From Streptomyces cyanogenus (lineage in GTDB: Bacteria > Actinomycetota > Actinomycetes > Streptomycetales > Streptomycetaceae), in assembly GCF_017526105.1 (NCBI RefSeq), contig NZ_CP071839.1, forward strand, positions 5,347,001-5,411,000: a stretch of 64,000 nucleotides of DNA, in the 5' to 3' direction. Positions 51,482 through 59,995 of this stretch are shown one piece after another. The position numbers and the translations under genes are program-made. Positions within the stretch are counted from its first letter, which is position 1, and each line of letters starts with the position of its first letter. A model generated the notes under the pieces. That model was given only the letters and a program-made list of their open reading frames with translations. It was not told the DNA's origin and did no database searches.

Positions 51482-51928
51482 ATGTCCTGGGACGAGTGGG
51501 AGCAGTTGAAGGCGGACGCCGCGGCCCGAGGGTCCGCGCGGATGCAGTTGAACCACGTGCCGATGGATCCGGGCGGCAGCGGGACCGGTGACCTGAAGTC
51601 GGACAAGAAGGTCTGGACGAAGGCCGGCGAGGACACCAAGGGGCTCCAGGACGACGTCGACAAGGCCCTGGGCAAGCTGGGTGACGGTCAGTCGGGGCTG
51701 GGTGAGCTGTCCGGCGTGCAGTCCGCCGCGGCGCAGAAGGAGCTGTACGCGTCCTGGAAGAAGTACGTCGAGGACGTCAAGGGCCGCTGCGGTGAGCTGG
51801 GCGGGCTGATGGAGCGCTCCGGGCGCGACCTGACGATGTCCGACGCCGAGGTGAAGGCGGAGCTGGACAAGATCCAGTCGAAGTACCAGGACACCGCGGC
51901 CGTCGGTGGCCAGGCGAAGGGCCGGTGA
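51482..51928 (+). CDS. WXG100-like helical protein
   Basis: The 148-residue protein begins MSWDEWEQLKADAAARGSAR and is helical, with a central KVWTKAGEDTKGLQDDVDKA and a later YASWKKYVEDVKGRCGELGG that resemble the helix-turn-helix of ESX/WXG100 proteins without being a strict match. GGGGAGGA precedes ATG 51482. Its stop overlaps the start of the large hydrolase gene (GTGA). It is probably a partner or export aid for that protein. Confidence 0.68.
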   Translation: MSWDEWEQLKADAAARGSARMQLNHVPMDPGGSGTGDLKSDKKVWTKAGEDTKGLQDDVDKALGKLGDGQSGLGELSGVQSAAAQKELYASWKKYVEDVKGRCGELGGLMERSGRDLTMSDAEVKAELDKIQSKYQDTAAVGGQAKGR

Positions 51929-53784
51929 CGGCGGCCGTGGACATCGCGACGCTGAAGGCCCTCAAGCCCGCCGAGTTCGAGGAGGCGGCCGACGGCTACC
52001 GGGCCACGAGCGACATGGCGAGCACCGCCAAGGACACGATCGAGAGCCAGATCTCCGCCGGCATCCGTGGCGGGCTCAAGGGCGAGACCGCGGATGCCGC
52101 GCTGCGGGAGCTGAAGGAGCTGGGCAAGAACTTCCACTACGTCCAGACCGAGTGCGCGCTGGCCAGTACCGCGCTGAACGCCTTCGCGTACGACATGGCG
52201 GCGGCCAAGCGGAAGCTGGAGGCGGCCCTGGAGGACGCCGAGGCGGCCGGCTGCACGGTCGGCGCGGACGGTTCGGTCACCTTCCCCGCCGGTGGCAAGG
52301 AGACCGACGGCAAGGTGCCCGAGGGCGGCACCGTGTCCCCCTCGACCAGCTCGACCGATCCGACGGCGAACGCGATCGAGCGGCAGGCCGTCAACATGCA
52401 CCCGAACCCGAACTTCGGCAAGGCCGTGGAGTTCGCGAACCGCATCGGGGACGCGCTGCGGGAAGCGACGGACGCGGACGCCAAGTGGGCGCCCAAGCTG
52501 CGCGCGCTGAAGGCCGACGACGACCTGAAGGTCTCCGGCAAGGACTGGACCGACGTCAAGAGCGACACCGACGGCGTCGTGAAGGGCGCCGAGGCCTACG
52601 CCCGTTCCCTTCCGAAGCCGCCCAAGGACGGTGATCCGGAGCTGGTCGCCCACTGGTGGGCGGACCTGACGGACGAGCAGAAGGCGGCCTACGTCTCCAT
52701 GCACCCCGACTCCATCGGCGCCATGGACGGCCTGCCCGCCACCGTGCGGGACGAGGCCAACCGGCTCGTGCTGGCCGAGAGCCGGGCCGGCTACCAGGAC
52801 AAGCTGGACGCCTGGATGAAGAAGGAGCCCGATCGCTACGCCCCCTACATCAGCCCGGTCACCGGCCGTGAGGTGAAGGGTGCTCAGATCGAGACCGAGG
52901 AATGGAAGGAGTGGAACAAGAAGAAGCAGGAGCTGGAGGGCCGTATCCGGGGCATGGACGCCATCCAGTCGCGCTTCGACAGAACCGGGACCGACCACCT
53001 GCCCGAGGCCTACCTGCTCGGCTTCGACCCCGAGGGCAAGGGCCATGACGGCAAGGTCATCATCGCCAACGGGAACCCGGACACCGCCGACCACACCGGT
53101 ATCTACGTCCCCGGCACCGGCACCCTTCTGCAGGACATCGACAAGGACATGGGCCGCGGTGAGATCCTGTGGCACGAGACCAACCGCTACGCACAGGGGC
53201 AGAAGGTCTCCACCATCACCTGGTTCGACTACGACGCGCCCCTGCAGGCGAAGCCGTTCGAGAAGGGCGGTGGCCTGTTCCCGGAGGCGATGTCGGACGA
53301 ATGGGCGGCGAAGGGCGGGCCGGGGCTGTCGCACTTCCTCGACGGCAACCTCGAAGCGCACCGAATGGCGTCCGGCAACGCCAACCCGGGGCACACCACC
53401 CTGATGGGCCACAGCTACGGCACCACGCTCATCGGCGACGCGGCGAAGTCGCGGGGCATGCTCGAAGGGGGGCTGCCGGTGGACGACGTCATCGCGGTGG
53501 GCAGCCCCGGCATGCAGGCGAAGCACGCCGCGGACCTCGGCATCCCCCAGGGGCACATGTGGGCGGAGCAGGGCGGCGGCAACGACGAGGCGGTGCGTGT
53601 CGGCGGGAAGTACCTGGCCGGCCTCGGTGACGACTGGACGATCCCGACCGACCCGGAGTTCGGCGCCAACGCCATGGAGTCGGACGCCGAGGACCATGGT
53701 GCCTTCTGGGACAAGGACTCGACGAGCCTGCGCAACCAGGCCCTCGTGATGGCAGGCCAGTACGACAAGGTGACCCTTGAATAA
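51925..53784 (+). CDS. Alpha/beta hydrolase with WXG-like N-terminus (DUF1023 type)
   Basis: The 619-residue protein has an N-terminal helical region (EFEEAADGYRATSDMASTAK... KNFHYVQTECALASTALNAF) like ESX-type substrates, a middle linker, and a C-terminal alpha/beta hydrolase with the nucleophile elbow TLMGHSYGTTLIGDAAKSRG and VDDVIAVGSPGMQAKHA. No signal peptide is present, so export would need the type VII route or it may be intracellular. The GTG start overlaps the preceding gene, and a lipoprotein gene follows with overlap. A toxin or effector role is inferred. Confidence 0.8.
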   Translation: MTAAVDIATLKALKPAEFEEAADGYRATSDMASTAKDTIESQISAGIRGGLKGETADAALRELKELGKNFHYVQTECALASTALNAFAYDMAAAKRKLEAALEDAEAAGCTVGADGSVTFPAGGKETDGKVPEGGTVSPSTSSTDPTANAIERQAVNMHPNPNFGKAVEFANRIGDALREATDADAKWAPKLRALKADDDLKVSGKDWTDVKSDTDGVVKGAEAYARSLPKPPKDGDPELVAHWWADLTDEQKAAYVSMHPDSIGAMDGLPATVRDEANRLVLAESRAGYQDKLDAWMKKEPDRYAPYISPVTGREVKGAQIETEEWKEWNKKKQELEGRIRGMDAIQSRFDRTGTDHLPEAYLLGFDPEGKGHDGKVIIANGNPDTADHTGIYVPGTGTLLQDIDKDMGRGEILWHETNRYAQGQKVSTITWFDYDAPLQAKPFEKGGGLFPEAMSDEWAAKGGPGLSHFLDGNLEAHRMASGNANPGHTTLMGHSYGTTLIGDAAKSRGMLEGGLPVDDVIAVGSPGMQAKHAADLGIPQGHMWAEQGGGNDEAVRVGGKYLAGLGDDWTIPTDPEFGANAMESDAEDHGAFWDKDSTSLRNQALVMAGQYDKVTLE

Positions 53785-54310
53785 GACATACGCGACCGCT
53801 GTCAGCGCGGCTCTGACCGCCATCCTCTTGGGAGGCTGCTCTCAGGTGAGCGACGAGAAGGACGAGAAGAAGGCCGACGTCCGCGACGAGCGAGCCGTCA
53901 AGCAGAGCGTCGAACGGGCGTCCAGCGAGATCCTCGACATCCTGGCGGTGAAGGGCAAGGTGACCCAGTCGGGTGCCGTGGCCGCGCCGTGCTCGTCGTA
54001 CCCGGAGGAGAGCGAGGTGCACCGCATGCGGCACCCGTGGAGCGTCTACGGCGTGCCGGGCGACGATCTCGAAAAGGCCATGGACCGCCTGCGCACCCAG
54101 TTGCCGGCCAAGGGCTGGAAGATCGTCAAGGACGGTCCCGACAAGAGCCGGGCGAAGCTTCCGCAGATCGTGGCCAACTCGTCCGACGGCCACCTGTCCG
54201 CCGACCTGCGCCTGTGGCGGGAGCCCGCCGGCAGTCAGCGCTCGTCCATGATCGAGGTCACGGTGGTGTCCGACTGCTTCCGCAGCGCGACCGGCGGCAC
54301 GACGGGCTGA
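53777..54310 (+). CDS. Lipoprotein coupled to hydrolase gene
   Basis: The 177-residue protein starts at TTG 53777, with AAGGTGA upstream, inside the end of the hydrolase gene. A signal peptide ends in the lipobox LLGGC (SAALTAILLGGC). The mature domain is mixed alpha/beta, with two further Cys (APCSSYPEES and VVSDCFRSA). I do not recognise a family. Tight coupling suggests an immunity or partner function for the hydrolase, which is inference. Confidence 0.75.
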   Translation: MNKTYATAVSAALTAILLGGCSQVSDEKDEKKADVRDERAVKQSVERASSEILDILAVKGKVTQSGAVAAPCSSYPEESEVHRMRHPWSVYGVPGDDLEKAMDRLRTQLPAKGWKIVKDGPDKSRAKLPQIVANSSDGHLSADLRLWREPAGSQRSSMIEVTVVSDCFRSATGGTTG

Positions 54311-54563
54311 CGACGCTCACGGGCCGGCCGGACCCCCGGTCGGCCCACAGCGGGTACGCCTCGTGGCCCGCAGCCGGGGTCCGGTTCGTGGACATCGCGC
54401 GCGTGACCCGGCCGAACCGTGGTATGCGTGGAAGAGGAAACATGGGTTTTACCCACCAGAGTCCGCAGCCATGCGTCCGCCGGTGAGATTTTCTTCCCCT
54501 AACGGGCTGAAGTTTTGTTGATCGAGGGGTAGTTGACCGGCCGCGCGTCCTACCCTTCAGAGG

Positions 54564-55811
54564 GTGAAGCAATTGATGTCCCTAGAGTCCGAGGCCGGCC
54601 TCCCGGGGGATGTGCTCCCCGGCGTGCTGAGCGAGTCCCTGCACGCCGAACTCGTCGCCTTCCGTCGCGACTTGCACATGCATCCCGAGCTGGGCAACCA
54701 GGAGTTCCGTACGACCGCCGCGATCAAGGAGCGGCTGGAGCAGGCCGGGCTCAAGCCCCGCGTCCTGAGTACCGGAACGGGACTCGTCTGTGACATCGGC
54801 CTCGCGGAGGGTGAGCGCTCGGCGGTACCGCTGCTCGCGCTGCGCGCCGACATCGACGCCCTGCCCATCCCGGACACCAAGGCCGACTGCCCGTACCGCT
54901 CGACCGTGCCGGACCGGGCCCACGCCTGCGGTCACGACGTGCACACCACCGTCGTCCTCGGCACCGGGCTGGTCCTCGCCGACCTGCACGCCAAGGGCCT
55001 GCTGCCCCGCCCGGTGCGGCTGCTCTTCCAGCCCGCCGAGGAGGTGCTGCCCGGCGGCGCCCTGGGCGCCATCGAGGACGGCGCGCTCACCGGCGTCGGC
55101 CGGATCCTCGCCGTGCACTGCGACCCCAAGGTGGAGGCCGGGAAGATCGGGCTGCGGCACGGGCCGATCACCAGCGCCTGCGACCGCCTGGAGATCGCGC
55201 TCGACGGTCCCGGCGGGCACACCGCCCGCCCCCACCTGACCACCGACCTGGTCACCGCCGCCGCCCGGGTCGCCGTGGACGTCCCCGCGCTGATCGCCCG
55301 CCGGGTCGACACCCGCGCCGGTCTCGCCCTCACCTGGGGCCGGATCGAGACGGGTCACGCCCCGAACGTGATCCCGCAGCACGCCGAGCTGTCCGGGACC
55401 GTGCGCTGCCTGGACCTGGATGCCTGGCGGCAGGCCCCCGACATCGTGCACGCGGCCATCGACGAGGTCGCCACCCTGCACCGGGCCAAGTCCGAGATCA
55501 CCTACGTGCGCGGGGTGCCGCCGGTCGTCAACGACCGGGAGTCCGCCGATCTGCTGCGCCGGGCCATGGTCGCCCGGCGCGGAATGAAGTCCGTGGAGAG
55601 CACCGAGCAGAGCCTCGGCGGCGAGGACTTCTCCTGGTACCTGGAGCACGTGCCCGGCGCGATGGCCCGCCTCGGGGTGCGCAGGCCCGGCGAGCGCACC
55701 GTACGCGATCTCCACCAGGGCGACTTCGATGCCGACGAGTACGCGATCACCGTCGGTGTGGAGATGTTCACCGCGGCGGCCTTCCTGGACGCCAACGGGG
55801 CCCGCGGCTGA
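54564..55811 (+). CDS. M20-family amidohydrolase
   Basis: The 415-residue zinc hydrolase has the M20 layout: LHMHPELGNQEFRTTAAIK, the metal ligands of RAHACGHDVHTT, LFQPAEEVLPGGA with the catalytic Glu, the lid-domain GPGGHTARPH, and GGEDFSWYLEHVPGAMARLG. It resembles N-acyl-amino-acid or IAA-conjugate amidohydrolases. GTG 54564 is used, with ATG 54576 possible. It lies alone before the nucleoside-uptake operon. Confidence 0.88.
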   Translation: MKQLMSLESEAGLPGDVLPGVLSESLHAELVAFRRDLHMHPELGNQEFRTTAAIKERLEQAGLKPRVLSTGTGLVCDIGLAEGERSAVPLLALRADIDALPIPDTKADCPYRSTVPDRAHACGHDVHTTVVLGTGLVLADLHAKGLLPRPVRLLFQPAEEVLPGGALGAIEDGALTGVGRILAVHCDPKVEAGKIGLRHGPITSACDRLEIALDGPGGHTARPHLTTDLVTAAARVAVDVPALIARRVDTRAGLALTWGRIETGHAPNVIPQHAELSGTVRCLDLDAWRQAPDIVHAAIDEVATLHRAKSEITYVRGVPPVVNDRESADLLRRAMVARRGMKSVESTEQSLGGEDFSWYLEHVPGAMARLGVRRPGERTVRDLHQGDFDADEYAITVGVEMFTAAAFLDANGARG

Positions 55812-55972
55812 GCCGGCGGCCCCCTCGGGGGCCGTTCCCCTGCCCGGCGCAACACGGATGCAAGCCATTCGTGCACTGTCCGCAACAGCGGTGTGAGAGG
55901 GCGGAGAGCCCGAGTTCAGGCACTGTTTGCCTCGAATCGATAACGGCTTCGCGAGAGGGTTTTTTGCGACAT

Positions 55973-55985
55973 CTACGCGCGTTAC
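55973..55985. promoter_or_regulatory. CTACGCGCGTTAC motif upstream of bmpA
   Basis: This near-palindrome lies about 105 bases before the bmpA start and shares CTACGCGYGT with a motif at 57227 upstream of the transporter ATPase gene. The pairing suggests a common regulator; the protein is unknown. Confidence 0.4.
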
Positions 55986-56089
55986 GATGCCGCGAAGCCG
56001 ACGCCGAAGGGGCGTCTCGGCCGGAGCACTGCCATGGTGCTCACATCAAGCGCCGCCAAGGCGCTCAGGTCAGGTGAAGGAGCCTTCCC

Positions 56090-57145
56090 GTGCGCCGGGT
56101 AGCCAAGCTTTCCGCTGCGTGTATCGCCTCCGCAGCTCTCGCAATGACTGCCACTGCCTGTGGCAGCACCTCCTCCGACAACGAGACGGGCTCGTCCCCG
56201 TCCGGTGGCGGCAAGGGCGTCAAGGTCGGTCTCGCCTTCGACGTCGGCGGCCGTGGTGACCGTTCGTTCAACGACTCCGCCGCGCGCGGTGCCGACCAGG
56301 CCAAGAAGGAGTTCGGCGGCGAGATCAAGGAGCTGACCGCGAAGACCTCGGACACCGAGGCCGACCGCGAGCAGCGCCTGTCCGACCTGGCCGAGGCGGG
56401 CTACAACCCGGTCATCGGTGTCGGCTACGCCTACGCCGCCTCCATGACCAAGGTCGCCGCGAAGTACCCGAAGACCAGCTTCGGCATCGTCGACTCGGTG
56501 GTGAACGGCAAGAACGTCGACAGCATCACCTTCACCGAGGAGCAGGGCTCCTACCTGGCCGGTGTCGCCGCCGCCCTGAAGACCAAGTCGAAGCACGTCG
56601 GCTTCATCGGCGGTGTCGACGTCCCGCTGATCAAGAAGTTCGAGGCGGGTTACGTCCAGGGCGTCAAGGACACCAACCCGAAGATCAAGGTCGACACGCA
56701 GTACCTGTCCCACGGCTCGGACACCTCCGGCTTCGCCAGCCCCGACAAGGGCAAGGAGGCCGCGCAGGGCATGCTCGACAACGGCGCGGACGTCGTCTAC
56801 ACGGCGGCCGGCTCCTCCGGCAACGGCGCGATCGAGGCCGTCGCGGGCAAGAAGGGCGCCTGGGCGATCGGCGTGGACTCGGACCAGTACAACATCCCGG
56901 GTCTGAGCAAGTACAAGAACTCGATCCTGACCTCGATGGTCAAGAACGTCGACGTCGGTGTCTACGACTTCGTCAAGTCGGTCCACGACGGCAAGCCGCT
57001 GACCGGCACCAACAGCTACTCGCTCGCCAAGGACGGTGTCTCGCTGTCCAAGAGCGGCGGCTTCATCGACGACATCCAGGCCAAGCTGGACGCCGCGAAG
57101 AAGAAGATCGTCGACGGCTCGATCAAGGTCAAGACCACCCCGTGA
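56090..57145 (+). CDS. bmpA: BMP-family nucleoside-binding lipoprotein
   Basis: The 351-residue lipoprotein has a signal peptide ending TATACGS and the BMP/PnrA fold: KVGLAFDVGGRGDRSFNDSA, GVGYAYAASMTKVAAKYP, FTEEQGSYLAGVAAALK and VYTAAGSSGNGAIEAVA. Such proteins capture nucleosides outside the membrane for an ABC importer. GTG 56090 follows AAGGAG. The ATPase and two permeases follow after a terminator-like hairpin, which would let the binding protein be made in excess. Confidence 0.93.
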   Translation: MRRVAKLSAACIASAALAMTATACGSTSSDNETGSSPSGGGKGVKVGLAFDVGGRGDRSFNDSAARGADQAKKEFGGEIKELTAKTSDTEADREQRLSDLAEAGYNPVIGVGYAYAASMTKVAAKYPKTSFGIVDSVVNGKNVDSITFTEEQGSYLAGVAAALKTKSKHVGFIGGVDVPLIKKFEAGYVQGVKDTNPKIKVDTQYLSHGSDTSGFASPDKGKEAAQGMLDNGADVVYTAAGSSGNGAIEAVAGKKGAWAIGVDSDQYNIPGLSKYKNSILTSMVKNVDVGVYDFVKSVHDGKPLTGTNSYSLAKDGVSLSKSGGFIDDIQAKLDAAKKKIVDGSIKVKTTP

Positions 57146-57168
57146 CCTGACGGGTCCCGTCGGACCCA

Positions 57169-57209
57169 GGCTCGGCGCGGGGGCACCTCCCGGAGCCCCC
57201 CGCCGAGCC
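57169..57209 (+). terminator. Hairpin between bmpA and transporter ATPase
   Basis: GGCTCGGCG-C-GGGGG pairs with CCCCCCGCCGAGCC, with one bulge. Lying between the binding-protein gene and the rest of the transporter, it probably acts as a partial terminator. Confidence 0.65.
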
Positions 57210-57226
57210 ATAACAATGTGTCAACT

Positions 57227-57238
57227 CTACGCGTGTAG
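57227..57238. promoter_or_regulatory. CTACGCGTGTAG motif upstream of transporter ATPase
   Basis: This near-palindrome in TCAACTCTACGCGTGTAGCG lies 85 bases before the proposed ATPase start and resembles the motif before bmpA. It may belong to a second promoter between the genes. Confidence 0.4.
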
Positions 57239-57311
57239 CGCGGAGTTGCCGCGCTAGCGTCGCCGACGCTCGCCCCCTCCCCGCAGCCCCTTTCCCCGAG
57301 GAGAGTGCGCC

Positions 57312-58871
57312 ATCAACGCGTCCAGCCCTCCCGCTGCCGTCGAACTGCGCGGCATCACCAAGCGTTTCCCCGGCGTCGTCGCCAACCGCGACATCGACAT
57401 CACGGTCCGCACGGGCACCGTCCACGCCCTGTGCGGTGAGAACGGCGCCGGCAAGTCCACCCTGATGAAGATCCTCTACGGCATGCAGCAGCCGGACGAG
57501 GGCACCATCACCGTCGGCGGCGAACAGGTCGTCTTCCACAACCCCGGCGACGCCATCGCCCGCGGCATCGGCATGGTGCACCAGCACTTCATGCTCGCCG
57601 ACAACCTCACCGTCCTGGAGAACGTCGTCCTGGGCGCGGAGAAGCTGTACGGCATCGGGGGCAAGGCACGCGCCAAGATCAAGGAGATCTCGGACGCGTA
57701 CAGCCTGAACGTCCGTCCCGACGTCCTCGTGGAGGAGCTCGGCGTCGCCGACCGCCAGCGCGTGGAGATCCTCAAGGTTCTCTACCGCGGCGCCAAGACC
57801 CTCATCCTCGACGAGCCGACCGCCGTGCTCGTGCCGCAGGAGGTCGACGCGCTCTTCGACAACCTGCGCGAGCTGAAGGCCGAGGGCCTCACCGTCATCT
57901 TCATCTCCCACAAGCTGGGCGAGGTGCTCTCCGTCGCCGACGAGATCACCGTGATCCGGCGCGGCACCACCGTCGGCACCGTCGACCCGCGCGGCACCAC
58001 TCCCAAGCAGCTCGCCGAGCTGATGGTCGGCAGCGAGCTGCCCACCCCGGAGACCCAGGAGTCCACCGTCACGGACGTCCCGATGCTCAGGCTGGACGGC
58101 GTGCACCTGTCGCAGACCGACCTCGACGGCATCGAGCGGATCATCCTGGACGAGGTCTCCTTCACCATCCACAAGGGCGAGGTCCTCGGCATCGCCGGTG
58201 TGGAGGGCAACGGCCAGTCCGAGCTGGTCGAGGCGATCATGGGCATGCGTCATCCCGACGCCGGTGTCATCACGCTCGACGGCACCGACATCTCCCAGGC
58301 CGCCACCCGCGACCGCCGCGAGGCCGGCATCGGCTACATCCCCGAGGACCGCCACCGCCACGGCCTGCTGCTGGAAGCACCGCTGTGGGAGAACCGCATC
58401 CTCGGCCATGTCACCGAGCGGCCCAACTCCCGCGGCGGACTGCTGGACATCAAGGCCGCCCGCGCCGACACCCAGCGCATCGTCGAGGCGTACGACGTCC
58501 GCACCCCCGGTATCGACGTCACCGCCGCCTCGCTGTCCGGCGGCAACCAGCAGAAGCTGATCGTCGGCCGCGAGATGAGCCACAACCCCAAGCTGCTGAT
58601 CGCCGCCCACCCCACCCGCGGTGTCGACGTCGGCGCCCAGGCAGCCATCTGGGACTACATCCGCGAGGCCCGCCGTGAGGGCCTGGCCGTGCTGCTGATC
58701 TCCGCCGACCTGGACGAGCTGATCGGCCTCTCCGACACCCTGCGGGTGATGTACCGCGGCCGTCTGGTCGCCGACGCCGACCCCGCCACCATCACCCCCG
58801 AAGAGCTGGGCTCCGCCATGACGGGTGCGGCCACCGGCCACCTGGAGCACACAGAGGACGACGCGCGATGA
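57312..58871 (+). CDS. BMP-type ABC transporter ATPase, non-canonical AUC start proposed
   Basis: The 519-residue protein has two nucleotide-binding halves. The first has Walker A CGENGAGKSTLMKI (Lys48), GMVHQHFMLADNLTVLENVV and LILDEPTAVLVPQEVDALF; the second has a degenerate GVEGNGQSELVEA and a complete LSGGNQQKLIVGREM. Its frame contains no ATG, GTG, TTG or CTG between an upstream TAG at 57255 and codon 52. The first ATG (57465) would remove Walker A. GAGGAGAG at 57298-57305 is placed to start at ATC 57312 (INASSPPAAVELRG), so an AUC start or a sequence error is proposed. Confidence 0.85.
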   Translation: MNASSPPAAVELRGITKRFPGVVANRDIDITVRTGTVHALCGENGAGKSTLMKILYGMQQPDEGTITVGGEQVVFHNPGDAIARGIGMVHQHFMLADNLTVLENVVLGAEKLYGIGGKARAKIKEISDAYSLNVRPDVLVEELGVADRQRVEILKVLYRGAKTLILDEPTAVLVPQEVDALFDNLRELKAEGLTVIFISHKLGEVLSVADEITVIRRGTTVGTVDPRGTTPKQLAELMVGSELPTPETQESTVTDVPMLRLDGVHLSQTDLDGIERIILDEVSFTIHKGEVLGIAGVEGNGQSELVEAIMGMRHPDAGVITLDGTDISQAATRDRREAGIGYIPEDRHRHGLLLEAPLWENRILGHVTERPNSRGGLLDIKAARADTQRIVEAYDVRTPGIDVTAASLSGGNQQKLIVGREMSHNPKLLIAAHPTRGVDVGAQAAIWDYIREARREGLAVLLISADLDELIGLSDTLRVMYRGRLVADADPATITPEELGSAMTGAATGHLEHTEDDAR

Positions 58872-59995
58872 ACAAGCTGACCTCACGGATCGACAAGGAG
58901 CGGCTGTTCCTCGGCATCGCCGCGCCCCTGCTGGCGATCGTCGCCGCGCTCGTCGTCACCACCCTGGTGATCCTCGCGACCGGCAAGAACCCCGGCGCCG
59001 CCTTCAGCGACATGGTGACCTACGGCTTCGCCAGCGACAGCCAGGTCTACATCCTGAACAAGGCGACGACGTACTACCTCGCGGGTGTCGCGGTGGCCAT
59101 CGGCTTCCGCATGAACCTGTTCAACATCGGTGTCGACGGCCAGTACCGGCTCGCCGCGTTCATCGCCGCCGTCCTCGGCGGGGCACTCACCGTGCCCGGC
59201 TGGATCGCCATCCCGCTGATCATCGTCTGCGCCATGGCGACCGGTGCCCTGTGGGCGTCCATCGCCGGCATCCTCAAGGTGACCCGAGGGGTCAGCGAGG
59301 TCATCTCGACCATCATGCTGAACTCGATCGCCACCGCGATCATCGCCTACCTGCTGCAGCCCGGGAAGCTCGGCCAGCTCGACCAGGCCGGCACCCTGGT
59401 CTCCACCAAGCCGCTGCCGTCCTCCTCGTACTTCTTCAGCTTCGACACCGGCCCCGCCGGTGTGCTCTGGGGCTTCATCGTCATCGCCGTGCTCGTCGGC
59501 GTCGCGTACTGGTTCGTCCTCGGCCGCACCCGGTTCGGCTTCGACCTGCGCACCGTCGGCCAGTCCGAGAGCGCGGCCGGCGCGAGCGGTGTGTCGGTGA
59601 AGAAGATGGTCGCCACCAGCATGATCATCTCTGGTGCGGTGGCCGGCCTGATCGGCATGCCGACCCTGCTCAACGACAGCCACCAGTTCAGCAACGACTT
59701 CCCGGCCGGCATCGGCTTCACCGGCATCGCCATCGCGCTCCTCGGCCGGAACAACCCGATCGGCATAGCGCTCGGCGCCCTGCTGTGGGGCTTCCTGGAG
59801 CGCACCACCAACCACCTGGAGTTCCAGGGCTACGACAAGGAAATCCTCGGCGTCATCCAGGGCGTCATCGTGCTGTGCGTCGTCATCGCCTACGAGGTCG
59901 TACGCCGCTACGGCATGAAGCGCCAGCAGCAGCGCGTCGGCGCCGAACTCGCCGCCCAGGCCGCCGCCCCGACGAAGAAGCAGGAGGTGGCGTGA
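58868..59995 (+). CDS. BMP-type ABC transporter permease 1
   Basis: The 375-residue integral membrane protein has about ten spans with NKATTYYLAGVAVAIGFRMN and LFNIGVDGQYRLAAF, plus GVSVKKMVATSMIISGAVAG, as in nucleoside (NupP-like) and ribose-class permeases. Its ATG overlaps the ATPase stop (ATGA). It works with the next permease and the ATPase to import nucleosides captured by the lipoprotein. Confidence 0.92.
   Translation: MNKLTSRIDKERLFLGIAAPLLAIVAALVVTTLVILATGKNPGAAFSDMVTYGFASDSQVYILNKATTYYLAGVAVAIGFRMNLFNIGVDGQYRLAAFIAAVLGGALTVPGWIAIPLIIVCAMATGALWASIAGILKVTRGVSEVISTIMLNSIATAIIAYLLQPGKLGQLDQAGTLVSTKPLPSSSYFFSFDTGPAGVLWGFIVIAVLVGVAYWFVLGRTRFGFDLRTVGQSESAAGASGVSVKKMVATSMIISGAVAGLIGMPTLLNDSHQFSNDFPAGIGFTGIAIALLGRNNPIGIALGALLWGFLERTTNHLEFQGYDKEILGVIQGVIVLCVVIAYEVVRRYGMKRQQQRVGAELAAQAAAPTKKQEVA

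Noticed and set aside
57465..57467. ATG 57465 as start of the transporter ATPase
   Set aside because: The Walker A motif and first strands are encoded upstream in the same frame, so this start would give a non-functional protein.
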